Assembly: GCA_016865505.2 (NCBI GenBank)
Contig: AP025252.1
Span: forward strand, 3,224,001-3,288,000
From: Bryobacterales bacterium F-183
GTDB lineage: Bacteria > Acidobacteriota > Terriglobia > Bryobacterales > Bryobacteraceae
Direction of reading: 5' to 3'
DNA length: 64,000 nucleotides
Below the pieces are notes generated by a model. It had not been told where the DNA came from, did not search any database, and saw only the letters and a list, made by a program, of their open reading frames with translations. Below are positions 25,697-33,898 of this stretch, in pieces (the first letter of the stretch is position 1; every line of letters starts with the position of its first letter). Made by a program: the position numbers and the translations under genes.

Positions 25697-25752
25697 TACG
25701 ACGTCAATCGACACAAGAGATGGACCGATACCAGGTCCGCAATGAACATCAG

Positions 25753-25790
25753 GATGCCGGAAGCCTTGTGCTCCCGGCATCTTGTCTTTC
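25753..25790 (+). terminator. Rho-independent terminator
   Basis: GATGCCGG (25753-25760) pairs perfectly with CCGGCATC (25774-25781) around a 13-base loop and is followed by the T-rich TTGTCTTTCTATTT. It lies 57 bases after the HEAT-like gene and 22 bases before the UbiB-type kinase gene. Confidence 0.75.
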
Positions 25791-25811
25791 TATTTGACGT
25801 GGGTGGGATAG

Positions 25812-27143
25812 ATGGAACGAATCGCGGAACTCATAACCACACCTGAGGTGTCCTACGCGTTCTGGCGCGTGCCTTACCGCGCGGTACAGGTGACGGCATA
25901 CACGGGTGTTGCCTGCGTCACGTTCGCGCTTCGCTTTGCCTTGCGAAGATCGGTGCGCCTGCGGTGGCGCGAGGAAAGCGGCTTGGCGATGGCTGCGCTC
26001 TGCGAACGCCTGGGACCTGCGTTTATCAAGGCCGCGCAGGTGGTTAGCGCGAGGCCCGATCTGTTGACACCGGAGTTCGCGCGAGGATTGGCGCGCCTGC
26101 AGGATCGAGTGGAGCCGATGTCGCAAGCGGAACTGTCCGCTGTCTTGCGCGAGGCTTACCGGGCCGAACCGAACGAGGTGTTCCGGGAGTTCGATCCTGT
26201 GCCGATCGCCGCGGCCAGCATATCGCAAGTGCACCGGGCGATTGGTCGCTATGGCGAGACGTTGGCAATTAAGGTCAAACGGCCGGGCGTCGGCGAGTGT
26301 ATGGCTCTGGATGTTGCGGCCATTCGATGGCTTGCGAAGGTGGCCAGCCGTACGCCAGGAATGTCCTCGCTGCCGGTGGAAGAACTGGCGGAAGAGATTC
26401 TTGCTCCGGTGCTGCAGCAACTCGACTTCTTTCGCGAACGAGCGAACAACCGGCGCTTCCGGGCGAACTTGAGGAATGCAGGGCAGATTCGCATACCGAA
26501 GATCGCGGACGAGTACTCGACTGAAAGTACGATTGCGATGGAGTTTGTGGATGGCTTCATCAAGGCGCCCGCCGTTGAGTTGTCGGCGGTGGAGCGTCGC
26601 GATGCTGCGCTCGCTGGGTTGCGGGCGCTGTACCACATGATCTTCGTCGATGGGTTTGTTCATGCGGATTTGCATCCTGGCAACCTTGGCTTCTGTAGGA
26701 ACGGAATCCTGGTACTGCTGGACACCGGCCTGGTGGCCGAGTTGGAAGCGCAAGACCGGCTCGAGTTTGTGGAGTTCTTCTTTGGGATGGTCAACAACGA
26801 CGGGAAGCTCTGTGCTCGCATTCTCAGGAAGCAGGCAAGCGCAGTAAGCAGCTCATTTCAGGAAGACCGATTTGAGGCCGATATGTGTTCGCTTATCGCA
26901 AAGCATTCCGCGTTAAAGAGTGCGGAATTCCAAATTGCCGTATTTGTTGCGGAGATGCTGTCCGTCCAGAGGCGGCATGGCATGCGTGGTTCGCCGAAGT
27001 TCATTATGACGGTGCTATCCATGGCAATCTACGACGGTATCTGCAAGCAACTGTACCCGCAGTGCGACTTCCAAAAAGAGGCGCGACCCTACCTTGTGCT
27101 GGGCTGGTACGGCGGCGCACCGCGTGCGAAAGTGCGTATTTAA
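25812..27143 (+). CDS. UbiB/ABC1-family atypical kinase-like protein
   Basis: 443 residues. The ABC1 domain covers ~60-340: the family signature KxGQ reads K73-A-A-Q76 (LGPAFIKAAQVVSARPD), the Ala-rich nucleotide loop is PIAAASISQVH, the ion-binding segment is HADLHPGN, and DFG is DTG. N-terminal helices and the C-terminus lack strong paired TM segments. UbiB-family proteins support isoprenoid-quinone biosynthesis and lipid homeostasis through ATPase activity. The Gly-to-Ala change in KxGQ is unusual; in UbiB/COQ8 this motif restrains kinase activity. Role in the cluster is unknown. GTGGGA precedes the ATG. Confidence 0.9.
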   Translation: MERIAELITTPEVSYAFWRVPYRAVQVTAYTGVACVTFALRFALRRSVRLRWREESGLAMAALCERLGPAFIKAAQVVSARPDLLTPEFARGLARLQDRVEPMSQAELSAVLREAYRAEPNEVFREFDPVPIAAASISQVHRAIGRYGETLAIKVKRPGVGECMALDVAAIRWLAKVASRTPGMSSLPVEELAEEILAPVLQQLDFFRERANNRRFRANLRNAGQIRIPKIADEYSTESTIAMEFVDGFIKAPAVELSAVERRDAALAGLRALYHMIFVDGFVHADLHPGNLGFCRNGILVLLDTGLVAELEAQDRLEFVEFFFGMVNNDGKLCARILRKQASAVSSSFQEDRFEADMCSLIAKHSALKSAEFQIAVFVAEMLSVQRRHGMRGSPKFIMTVLSMAIYDGICKQLYPQCDFQKEARPYLVLGWYGGAPRAKVRI

Positions 27144-27203
27144 TGAGAAGGCGAGTTTCGATATTTATGCGAATTCCAAGAATGTGGTATTTCAAATAAT
27201 CAC

Positions 27204-29630
27204 ATGCGTACCCTGCTACAGGCTTGTGCCGTATCTCTTCGCCGCCTTGCCAGCCGCAAGCGGACGTCAGTGCCCGCGGTGGTCGCCTTCTCGCTCGGGA
27301 TCGGCGCCGCTACCGCAATGTTTGGGGTTTACTACAACATCCTGATTAGCCCCTTCCCATACAAGGGCTCGTCGCGGATGGCGACACCGATTGTCAACGA
27401 CCTGGGAAACGGTAAGAAGCGCTCTCACTTCGCGGTTCCTGAGGTGCTGGAGTTCGAGCGTGCTGCGCAGTCTTCTGATGCGCTGCTGGCATTTCTTCAA
27501 AACAACGCCATCGTGGAGTACGGCAATACGAAGGACGCTGTGATGGGCAATGAGGTCTCGGCGAATACGTTTGCAGTCCTGGGTGTCGCTCCGGTGATGG
27601 GGCGCGCTCCTGTGGTGGAGGACACGCAGCCGGGTGCGGAGCCGGTTTTTGTGGTCAGCTACAAGACTTGGCAGAAGGTCATGGCCGCGGATCCCGCTGC
27701 GTTGGGCCGTAAGTATCTGGTAGCTGGGAAACCTCGGGTGCTGATTGGGGTTATGCCTCCGCGCTTTGCGTGGGGTGCCGCGGACATATGGCAGCCGATC
27801 GATTTGCATAGCCCAGAGCGGCTGAAAGATAGGGGGCTCTATACGATTGTCGCCGTGCGCAAGCCGGGAGCCTCTGAATCGCAGGTGCTGGCCGACTTTG
27901 CGAATGGAGCCAAGCAGGCCGCTGCCAGAGTACCCAAAGCGTATCCAGAACGCTACCAGGTAGAGATGACGGCGCTTGTGGATCAAGAGGTAGGCGAGTT
28001 CCGCAAGACCGTTTATCTACTGATTGCGGGTGCAGGGCTGTTGTTGCTGATCGCCTGTTCAAACGTCGCGAACCTGCTGCTGGCACAGGCGATTGAGGAC
28101 CGGCGGGACTTCTCGTTGCGGGCGGCCATGGGCGCCAGTCGCTTTAGTTTGGTGATGCAGTTTGTGCTGGATGGAGTATTGCTGGCCTTGCTTGGTTGCC
28201 TCGGAGGGTTAGCAGTGAGTTGGGTGTTGTTGAAGATTCTGGTGTCGCGCCTGCCGGAGATGACGTTTCCTGCTGAAATGGACATCGGTATCGGCGGACC
28301 CGTGTTTCCGATTGCGTGTGGCATCGCGCTTACGGTGTCGGTACTTGCGAGTCTGCTGCCGGCGGTGCACATCACAGGTGGCAATCTGGCGGGCGACCTT
28401 GCGGGTGGCGGAAGAAGCACTCGGGGTCCAGGAGTCGGGCGCTTATTCGATGTTCTCGTGCTGAACCAGGTGATCCTGTCGCTGCTGCTGCTGGCTGGGT
28501 CTGGCCTGATGTTGCGTAGCTTTTTGATCGAAACCGGTGTTCCGCTGGGAGCGCGGCTCGACCGTATTCTGTGGACATGGACGGTGCTGCCGCCGGAGCG
28601 CTACACCAATGGGGCGCAGCGCGGCGACTTCGTGCATCGGGTAGTTCAGAAGTTACGTACCTCGCCAGGCGTGGTGGGAGCGGGAGCTGGACAGGGTGGG
28701 CCGCCAATGGGTGGCATCCCGGTGGAGTATTCGATTTCGGGTAGCGAGGCTCGCCCGTTTGCAGGTGATCTTCAACTGAACGGAGCATCCTATTTCGAGG
28801 TTTTGGGCATTCCATTAGTCGCCGGCCGTTACTACACGGAAGAGGATGTGGTCAGGCAGCGGCAGTATGCGGTGATTAATCAGACTATGGCCCGCGTACA
28901 TTTCCGGGGCGAAAATCCGCTGGGACGACGGATCCGGTTAGCCGGTCCTCGTACGTCGTTGAACCTGCCGGGTCAGGATCCCTGGTTTGAGGTCATCGGA
29001 GTCGCGGCGGACGTCAAGAATGCGGGTGTACGGGAGGATGTTGTCCCGGGCGCCTATTTGCCGCCTTCGTTTTCTCTATTGAATGGCTTCGGCGTATTCA
29101 TTCGTACGACGGGAGAGCCTCTTGCAGCCATTGACCGCTTAAGGCGCGACATACGTGAGGTGGATTCGGGCGTCATGACGCAGTTTACCGACTCCATGGA
29201 GCACTGGGTGGACGCGTTCTACTTCGCGCGGCCAAGATTTAGTTTACTGTTGCTATCGGCTTTTACAGGAATTGGCCTGTTAATTACCAGCGTAGGTGTG
29301 TATAGCGTGGTTGCATTTGGTGTGGCTAGCAGGCTTCGAGAAGTAGCGATTCGAAAGGCGCTCGGCGCATCGTCCAGACATCTGGTACTGGCACTTGCAG
29401 GGCGTACGTTCCTACTTGTCGGTGCCGGCGTAGGCGCGGGCTACATTCTGACGGTGGTGCTTGGCCGCTTCGTGGAAAGCCAGTTCTGGGGTGTCTCTCC
29501 GTACGAGCCGAAAGTGCTGCTTTCTGCGGCTCTAGCGACGTTTCTGATTGGTGCTGCGGCCGCCCTGGCGCCTTCTTGGCGGGCTAGCCGTGCCGAACCT
29601 GCTGACGTGCTTCGAGGGGAGAGTTCATAG
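27204..29630 (+). CDS. MacB/FtsX-type ABC permease of the ADOP family
   Basis: 808 residues, with the acidobacterial duplicated orphan permease layout: TM1 near residues 20-45 (VVAFSLGIGAATAMFGVYYNI), a MacB periplasmic core domain, a TM bundle ~270-390 (LLIAGAGLLLLIACSNVANLLLA, SRFSLVMQFVLDGVLLALLG), a second periplasmic core, and a final FtsX bundle ~680-800 with VASRLREVAIRKALGAS. No ATPase gene is adjacent, typical for ADOPs, which may use a shared MacB ATPase. Likely envelope export or lipoprotein trafficking; as the last gene before the NusG segment it may contribute to product export. Confidence 0.93.
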   Translation: MRTLLQACAVSLRRLASRKRTSVPAVVAFSLGIGAATAMFGVYYNILISPFPYKGSSRMATPIVNDLGNGKKRSHFAVPEVLEFERAAQSSDALLAFLQNNAIVEYGNTKDAVMGNEVSANTFAVLGVAPVMGRAPVVEDTQPGAEPVFVVSYKTWQKVMAADPAALGRKYLVAGKPRVLIGVMPPRFAWGAADIWQPIDLHSPERLKDRGLYTIVAVRKPGASESQVLADFANGAKQAAARVPKAYPERYQVEMTALVDQEVGEFRKTVYLLIAGAGLLLLIACSNVANLLLAQAIEDRRDFSLRAAMGASRFSLVMQFVLDGVLLALLGCLGGLAVSWVLLKILVSRLPEMTFPAEMDIGIGGPVFPIACGIALTVSVLASLLPAVHITGGNLAGDLAGGGRSTRGPGVGRLFDVLVLNQVILSLLLLAGSGLMLRSFLIETGVPLGARLDRILWTWTVLPPERYTNGAQRGDFVHRVVQKLRTSPGVVGAGAGQGGPPMGGIPVEYSISGSEARPFAGDLQLNGASYFEVLGIPLVAGRYYTEEDVVRQRQYAVINQTMARVHFRGENPLGRRIRLAGPRTSLNLPGQDPWFEVIGVAADVKNAGVREDVVPGAYLPPSFSLLNGFGVFIRTTGEPLAAIDRLRRDIREVDSGVMTQFTDSMEHWVDAFYFARPRFSLLLLSAFTGIGLLITSVGVYSVVAFGVASRLREVAIRKALGASSRHLVLALAGRTFLLVGAGVGAGYILTVVLGRFVESQFWGVSPYEPKVLLSAALATFLIGAAAALAPSWRASRAEPADVLRGESS

Positions 29631-29770
29631 CTCGACGTCAGTCTGCGAGTACAACTCTAGCTGGTATGCAAATAATGCTTGGAGCCGCGAAAAATATACC
29701 GGAAAAAGGGCGTTATTTACCGGTCTGAAACAAGGTGGAAAAAGACAGAAAAAGAGCGCCGAGTTTACTC

Positions 29771-29799
29771 TTGACATCATCGGGGACCTACCAGATAAT
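29771..29799 (+). promoter_or_regulatory. Strong sigma-70-type promoter
   Basis: TTGACA (29771-29776), exactly 17 bases, then GATAAT (29794-29799): eleven of twelve consensus positions. It would start transcription near 29806 and give a ~250-base leader before the NusG/LoaP-like gene at 30056. It is the best promoter-like match I saw in the window. Confidence 0.75.
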
Positions 29800-29878
29800 C
29801 GAGATCTCCGTAGTCAAGCCATGGCCCAAGTTCAGCAAGTGTGGCAGCCGCGGACCAAGTAGCAAGCCCCAAGCCTAA

Positions 29879-29900
29879 CCGTTGCAAATGAGTACAACGG
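29879..29900 (+). promoter_or_regulatory. RNA hairpin in the NusG-gene leader
   Basis: CCGTTG (29879-29884) pairs with CAACGG (29895-29900) around a ten-base loop, within the predicted transcript of the 29771 promoter and without a following T-run. LoaP-type NusG paralogues recognise RNA hairpins in leaders, so this is a candidate recognition element (inference). Confidence 0.35.
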
Positions 29901-30055
29901 ACAGCCCTTTGACATAGATGTACTGTTTTGGCCGCTGGACCAGATCGGTGGTAGGTGCAGCGCAGCCTATACACGTGTTTGCCGGTTGTCTGTCGCGGGA
30001 TTGCCGGTATTGACGGCCGAGACGCTTAGTGCGGCTCGCAGACCTGGTGACCATT

Positions 30056-30571
30056 ATGAGTGAGACATTAGTGGGTCGTTGGATCGCGGTGCAGGTTCGT
30101 CCGAAAGCCGAGAAGATGGTTTCGGAGTTGCTCTTGCATAAGGGCTACGAGACTTTACTGCCGTTGCACAATCGAAGCCTTCACAACCGGCGTCATGCCG
30201 TTTCTGAAGCTGTGTTTCCCGGATATGTCTTTTGCCACGTTGGAGAGCACTCCAGCGGGCTGATCGTCACTACGCCCGGTGTACTCCGCCTGGTCGGAGT
30301 TGCTGGTAAGCCGGAACCGATTCCCGCCGCCGAGATGCAGAATATTGCCCGAATTGTCGAGACGGGGCTGCCGCTGCATCCCTGGCTTGAGTTTGAGGCT
30401 GGGGACCCGGTTGAGGTTACCGATGGGCCACTACGCGGCTGCCGCGGCGTCATCCGTACCGTGCGCAACGAGCAATGCCTCGTTGTGAGCGTCAATCTGT
30501 TGCAGCGCTCTGTTGCGGTGGAAGTTAGCCGCGGCTGGGTTGTCTCTGCTGCCACCGCGTCTGGTCGTTAA
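30056..30571 (+). CDS. NusG-like antiterminator (UpxY/LoaP/RfaH type)
   Basis: 171 residues from ATG 30056. The NusG N-terminal domain is clear: GRWIAVQVRPKAEKMVSELLLHKGYETLLPL and VFPGYVFCHV, where the aromatic start and 'PGYVF' are diagnostic. It ends with a KOW domain FEAGDPVEVTDGPLRGCRGVIR. Specialised paralogues of this type (RfaH, UpxY, LoaP) load on one operon and suppress pausing and termination; LoaP does this for long PKS operons in Bacillus. Located within the biosynthetic region and preceded by a long leader, it is a candidate processive antiterminator for the cluster. No generic ribosomal or secE neighbours are present, so it is not housekeeping NusG. Confidence 0.9.
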   Translation: MSETLVGRWIAVQVRPKAEKMVSELLLHKGYETLLPLHNRSLHNRRHAVSEAVFPGYVFCHVGEHSSGLIVTTPGVLRLVGVAGKPEPIPAAEMQNIARIVETGLPLHPWLEFEAGDPVEVTDGPLRGCRGVIRTVRNEQCLVVSVNLLQRSVAVEVSRGWVVSAATASGR

Positions 30572-30735
30572 TCTTTGCTGCAAGCTCCCTCTTTCCTGTT
30601 GTAGGCTGTTCGCCGCCGTCAAACATAGCGCGCAACGCCGGAGAAGATGCGAAGAAACCTTCGGTCTATTCTGAGCAAGTGACGCGAACCCAAGGTGGTG
30701 GTCGCTGCAACAACTCCAATTCAGAGGTGAGCAAA

Positions 30736-31671
30736 ATGAAAGACTACACGACCGCAATAGGGACTGTAATGCTTTGCAGTTTTACGCTGATTAGCGTCGG
30801 CTGTGCCGGCTATGCGCGCGGTCCGGTGCCGCGTAACTCATTTGCGGCGACGCTACCAGAAGCCCCAGTGTCCGCTGTGATCAGCACGGACTTGAAGGGC
30901 TGTGAGTCCAAGACCCCGGTGGTTTCCCGGTCGGAGCAACGTTCCTATCCGGAAGCCCGCATCCAGCGCACGCTGAACGGCGTGTGGCGGGGCAAGGTGA
31001 CGGGCGAGTACCCGAAGGACTTCCTGGCGCGGGATGGCAACCTCGATGTCGACTATTACATGATTGTCGACGCGAAGCGCGGCGAGGCGTTGGTGTTTGA
31101 GCAGTTCAGCTCAAAGCGCGCCGCTCCGAAAGCGAAGGCGAATGCGCCGAAGTGGTCCTATTTGATGTGCGGACACGAACGCTATCTGCCGGCACACCCG
31201 CCGCAGGTACACGAGTTCCAGAAGGTGTCCGACAACATCGAGGACGCGCGTGAACTGCTTGCCGCTTCGACGGGGTTGACCTTCAAGGCGAATAGCGACC
31301 TGGTTCTGTCTTCCGCGTGGAAGCAACTGGTTGATTCGAAGTACTTCGATTCCGACAAGTCTCTGGCGTATGCGGGTGGACTCTTCAAGCCCTTCCGAAT
31401 CGCCAACGTACCCGACGAGGAGCGCGGCAGCCTGCTTGAAATGAAGATTCAGGCGGAGTATCGCGGTAGCGGCATGACTGCAGCGAAGTTCGAGAAGGGC
31501 GTCGCCATGCGCGGTACGGAAGAAGGCAAGTTTGTCGGTATCCGTACGGGCGGAAGCGACTATCTTGTAGCGGCTGCCGGCAGTGGTTCGCAGCTGTTGA
31601 AGCAAGTCTCGCAGTTCGGTTCGATCAACATGGCCTTCGACAAGGTTGTGATCGGGCCACTCGCCAACTAA
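30736..31671 (+). CDS. Lipoprotein of unknown function
   Basis: 311 residues from ATG 30736, preceded by AGAGGTGAG; the frame opens earlier without a site. Signal with lipobox-like ISVGC gives Cys at about residue 23. The mature part begins with a low-complexity linker, then a domain containing TLNGVWRGKVTGEYPKDFL and DVDYYMIVDAKRGEALVFEQF, followed by an unassigned region with WKQLVDSKYFDSDKSLAY and GGSDYLVAAAGSG. I do not recognise a family. By position between the NusG-like gene and the halogenase-like gene it is an accessory envelope protein. Confidence 0.7.
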   Translation: MKDYTTAIGTVMLCSFTLISVGCAGYARGPVPRNSFAATLPEAPVSAVISTDLKGCESKTPVVSRSEQRSYPEARIQRTLNGVWRGKVTGEYPKDFLARDGNLDVDYYMIVDAKRGEALVFEQFSSKRAAPKAKANAPKWSYLMCGHERYLPAHPPQVHEFQKVSDNIEDARELLAASTGLTFKANSDLVLSSAWKQLVDSKYFDSDKSLAYAGGLFKPFRIANVPDEERGSLLEMKIQAEYRGSGMTAAKFEKGVAMRGTEEGKFVGIRTGGSDYLVAAAGSGSQLLKQVSQFGSINMAFDKVVIGPLAN

Positions 31672-31691
31672 ACGACAAAGGGTGGAACTCG

Positions 31692-31736
31692 GGGCGTCCT
31701 GTGCCGTGGTGTGGGGCGCCCTGTCTCAACGTTTTT
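31692..31736 (+). terminator. Weak hairpin between lipoprotein and flavoprotein genes
   Basis: GGGCGTCC (31692-31699) can pair over eight positions (one G-U) with GGGCGCCC (31714-31721), and TTTTT occurs at 31732-31736. The ten bases between stem and T-run make it a poor intrinsic terminator; it may attenuate transcription into the gene at 31756, which would make it a possible target for the upstream antiterminator. Confidence 0.35.
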
Positions 31737-31755
31737 AAAGCGCAAGAGAGTGTCG

Positions 31756-33372
31756 ATGATGGGACATCAAGCGAAGCGCATTGCAATTGTCGGATCGAGC
31801 ATATCAGGTGGGCTTGCGGCCTGTTACCTGAAGATACGCTTTCCCGATTGTGATGTCGTGGCGATTCAGAAGCGTGGGGCAAAGTTCCCGGTTGTTGGCG
31901 AGTCCCTCACTGAGTTCAGCACTCTGTTGCTGCACGAAGTGGGGCTTGGGGCGTATCTGGAGGAGAAGCACTTTCACAAGTACGGACTTACGTTCTACTT
32001 CAAGGAAAAGATCGAAGATCCGTCGAGCTACCGGTACGCGGCGCATGAGGCGATGCGCATACCGCCCATGCCTTCCAATCAGGTCAACCGGTTTACGCTG
32101 GCCAAGCGCTTGCAGGAGCGCGCTGTCGAACTGGGAATCCGGGTTGTAGAAGGTACGGTAAGCGATGTCGCGATGGGCGACGGAGCGCCACACCGCCTGA
32201 CGTACGTTGCCGAAAGCGGCGAATCGCAGACGGTTGATGCGGATTGGATTGTAGACGCCAGTGGACGAAACCGGTTCCTGGCGAAGAAGCTTGGTTTGGC
32301 GCAAGCACCGCCGTTCCAGCGCTCGGCGTTCTGGTTCCGCTTGGAGAACTTCAACCGGAGCATTCTGGACGAGATGGAGCAGGTAAAGACGCCGCATCAT
32401 TGTTTTGATTCCTATTTTGTGACGCATCATTTTTTGGGAAAACACAATTGGTTATGGGCGATTCCGATGCGTCCGGAACACGACGACCGCAATTTGATCA
32501 GCATCGGTATCGTCTATCGCCCGGACTTGTACCCCGAGCAGATTCATTCGGTGGAGGCGTTTCTGCGGTGCGTGGGTGCCGAGCATCCTGTGGTTGCGAA
32601 GCTCGTACGGAGCGGAACGATCGTGGACACCAATGTATTTCGCAACTATTTCTACGAGACCAGGCAAAGCTACAGCAAGCAGGGCTGGTTCCTGATCGGC
32701 GACGCGGGCGACACGGTGGACCCGCTGTATAGCACCGGGATGGCGATGACTTCGATTCAGATCAAGCAGGTGGCGGCGATCATCGAGGCAGATCGCAACG
32801 GTACGCTAACCGATGAGCTGGTGAACGACCTGCAAGCGCTGTACAAAAAGATCCGCAACTCCATGCAGTACGAAATCAGCACCATGTACGAGGTGATGGC
32901 CGATCCGTTTCAGTCTCACCTGCGGATGCATTGTGCGTCCGCTTTCTACTTCTTTTTCCTGCTGCCTTCGTGGCTATGCGGCTACATTACCGATCGCGCG
33001 GGGGCCCGCTTAATGATGAAGTTCCTGGATGACGGCATCGGTCCGTTTCAATCGTTGAAGGAACTGCTCACGCATGCTTCGGCGCGCTTGGGGCCTAGAC
33101 CTGCAGATGAGATCCGCAACCTTTACGGATCGACGGTGAACTGGCGGCTCACGGGGCCAAATGAACAGATGCTGCCGAACGATTACGCAACGTGCAGTTG
33201 GTTTTTCGCGCGAATCCGCCTCTATGCGTTACGCAGGGCAGGGTGGCATCAGTGGCACAAGCACCTGCCGCTGTGTGCGATAGATGCGGCGAAAGGCATG
33301 CTGATCCGGCTGCTCGGGCGAGGCGGATCTTTGCGGGAAGCCGGGCTCGTACGGCGGTACGTGGGTATCTAG
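31756..33372 (+). CDS. Flavin-dependent halogenase/monooxygenase-like protein
   Basis: 538 residues from the ATG at 31756 (AAGAGAG upstream; ATG 31759 is equally possible). FAD-binding motifs: an altered N-terminal dinucleotide motif GSSISG (13-18) and GDAGDTVDPLYSTGM (315-329). The tryptophan-halogenase signature WxWxIP is present as WLWAIP (232-237), and Lys75 in HKYGL lies where halogenases carry the catalytic lysine. This combination suggests an FADH2-dependent halogenase, but many family members with these motifs are monooxygenases or are untested. The C-terminal region has hydrophobic patches (FYFFFLLPSWLCGY), so membrane association is possible. Halogenases occur in several enediyne clusters. 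No flavin reductase is adjacent. Confidence 0.85.
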   Translation: MMGHQAKRIAIVGSSISGGLAACYLKIRFPDCDVVAIQKRGAKFPVVGESLTEFSTLLLHEVGLGAYLEEKHFHKYGLTFYFKEKIEDPSSYRYAAHEAMRIPPMPSNQVNRFTLAKRLQERAVELGIRVVEGTVSDVAMGDGAPHRLTYVAESGESQTVDADWIVDASGRNRFLAKKLGLAQAPPFQRSAFWFRLENFNRSILDEMEQVKTPHHCFDSYFVTHHFLGKHNWLWAIPMRPEHDDRNLISIGIVYRPDLYPEQIHSVEAFLRCVGAEHPVVAKLVRSGTIVDTNVFRNYFYETRQSYSKQGWFLIGDAGDTVDPLYSTGMAMTSIQIKQVAAIIEADRNGTLTDELVNDLQALYKKIRNSMQYEISTMYEVMADPFQSHLRMHCASAFYFFFLLPSWLCGYITDRAGARLMMKFLDDGIGPFQSLKELLTHASARLGPRPADEIRNLYGSTVNWRLTGPNEQMLPNDYATCSWFFARIRLYALRRAGWHQWHKHLPLCAIDAAKGMLIRLLGRGGSLREAGLVRRYVGI

Positions 33373-33426
33373 CAGCATCGTGAAAATGGTGGCAAATCCG
33401 GAGAAATAAATCCTCGAATCGTCGCC

Positions 33427-33432
33427 TATAAT
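33427..33432 (+). promoter_or_regulatory. Perfect -10 element overlapping the VOC gene start
   Basis: TATAAT spans the first ATG (33431) of the VOC gene; no good -35 is visible 17 bases upstream. If active, transcription would start near 33439 and the mRNA would be nearly leaderless, starting translation at ATG 33443 or 33449. Neither ATG 33431 nor 33443 has a Shine-Dalgarno sequence. Confidence 0.4.
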
Positions 33433-33859
33433 GAAAAACACTATGAAAATGACACTCGGTGCTTTTTCCGTCAGTCTGGCTGTTAAGGATATCGCCGCGT
33501 CCCGTGCTTTCTACGAAAAGCTCGGGTTCGAGCAGGTCATGGGGGACCAGTCGCAGAACTGGTTGATTCTTCGCAACGGTGACACCACGATCGGATTGTT
33601 CCAGGGCATGTTCGAAAAGAACACGCTGACGTTCAATCCCGGCTGGTCTGGCAGCGCCGAAGCGTTGAGTGCGTTTAGCGATGTGCGCGAACTGCAGCAG
33701 AAGGTGAAGGAACAAGGGATCACGCCAGTGGCTGAAGCCGATGAGACCACGACAGGTCCGGCGTCCATGGTTCTGATCGATCCGGACGGCAATCCGATCC
33801 TCATCGATCAACACGTGGATAGCCCCGCGGAGTTGAAGGTGAAGTCCGCCGCCACCTAA
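33431..33859 (+). CDS. VOC-superfamily (glyoxalase/bleomycin-resistance fold) protein
   Basis: 142 residues; the two beta-alpha-beta-beta-beta modules are recognisable: [20 protein letters not shown] ... [16 protein letters not shown] and [17 protein letters not shown] ... [14 protein letters not shown], where 'DPDGN' is the family turn. A metal-ligand pattern is not obvious. VOC proteins include glyoxalases, dioxygenases and drug-sequestering resistance proteins, so near a DNA-damaging product cluster self-resistance is one option, isomerase another. The start may be 33431, 33443 or 33449 (see the -10 element). Confidence 0.85.
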   Translation: MKNTMKMTLGAFSVSLAVKDIAASRAFYEKLGFEQVMGDQSQNWLILRNGDTTIGLFQGMFEKNTLTFNPGWSGSAEALSAFSDVRELQQKVKEQGITPVAEADETTTGPASMVLIDPDGNPILIDQHVDSPAELKVKSAAT

Positions 33860-33898
33860 ACCAGGCGCGGACATCCATACATCTTTCGAGAGGCCAGA

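Larger units (their letters stand above)
29631..30055 (+). other. Gene-free regulatory region before the NusG-like gene
   Basis: 425 bases without a supportable gene; it begins with a locally AT-rich stretch unlike its surroundings. It contains a near-consensus promoter (29771-29799) and a hairpin in the predicted leader (29879-29900), both listed separately. A second TTGACA-like element at ~29908 has no matching -10. Short frames here lack ribosome-binding sites and protein-like composition. Confidence 0.5.
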
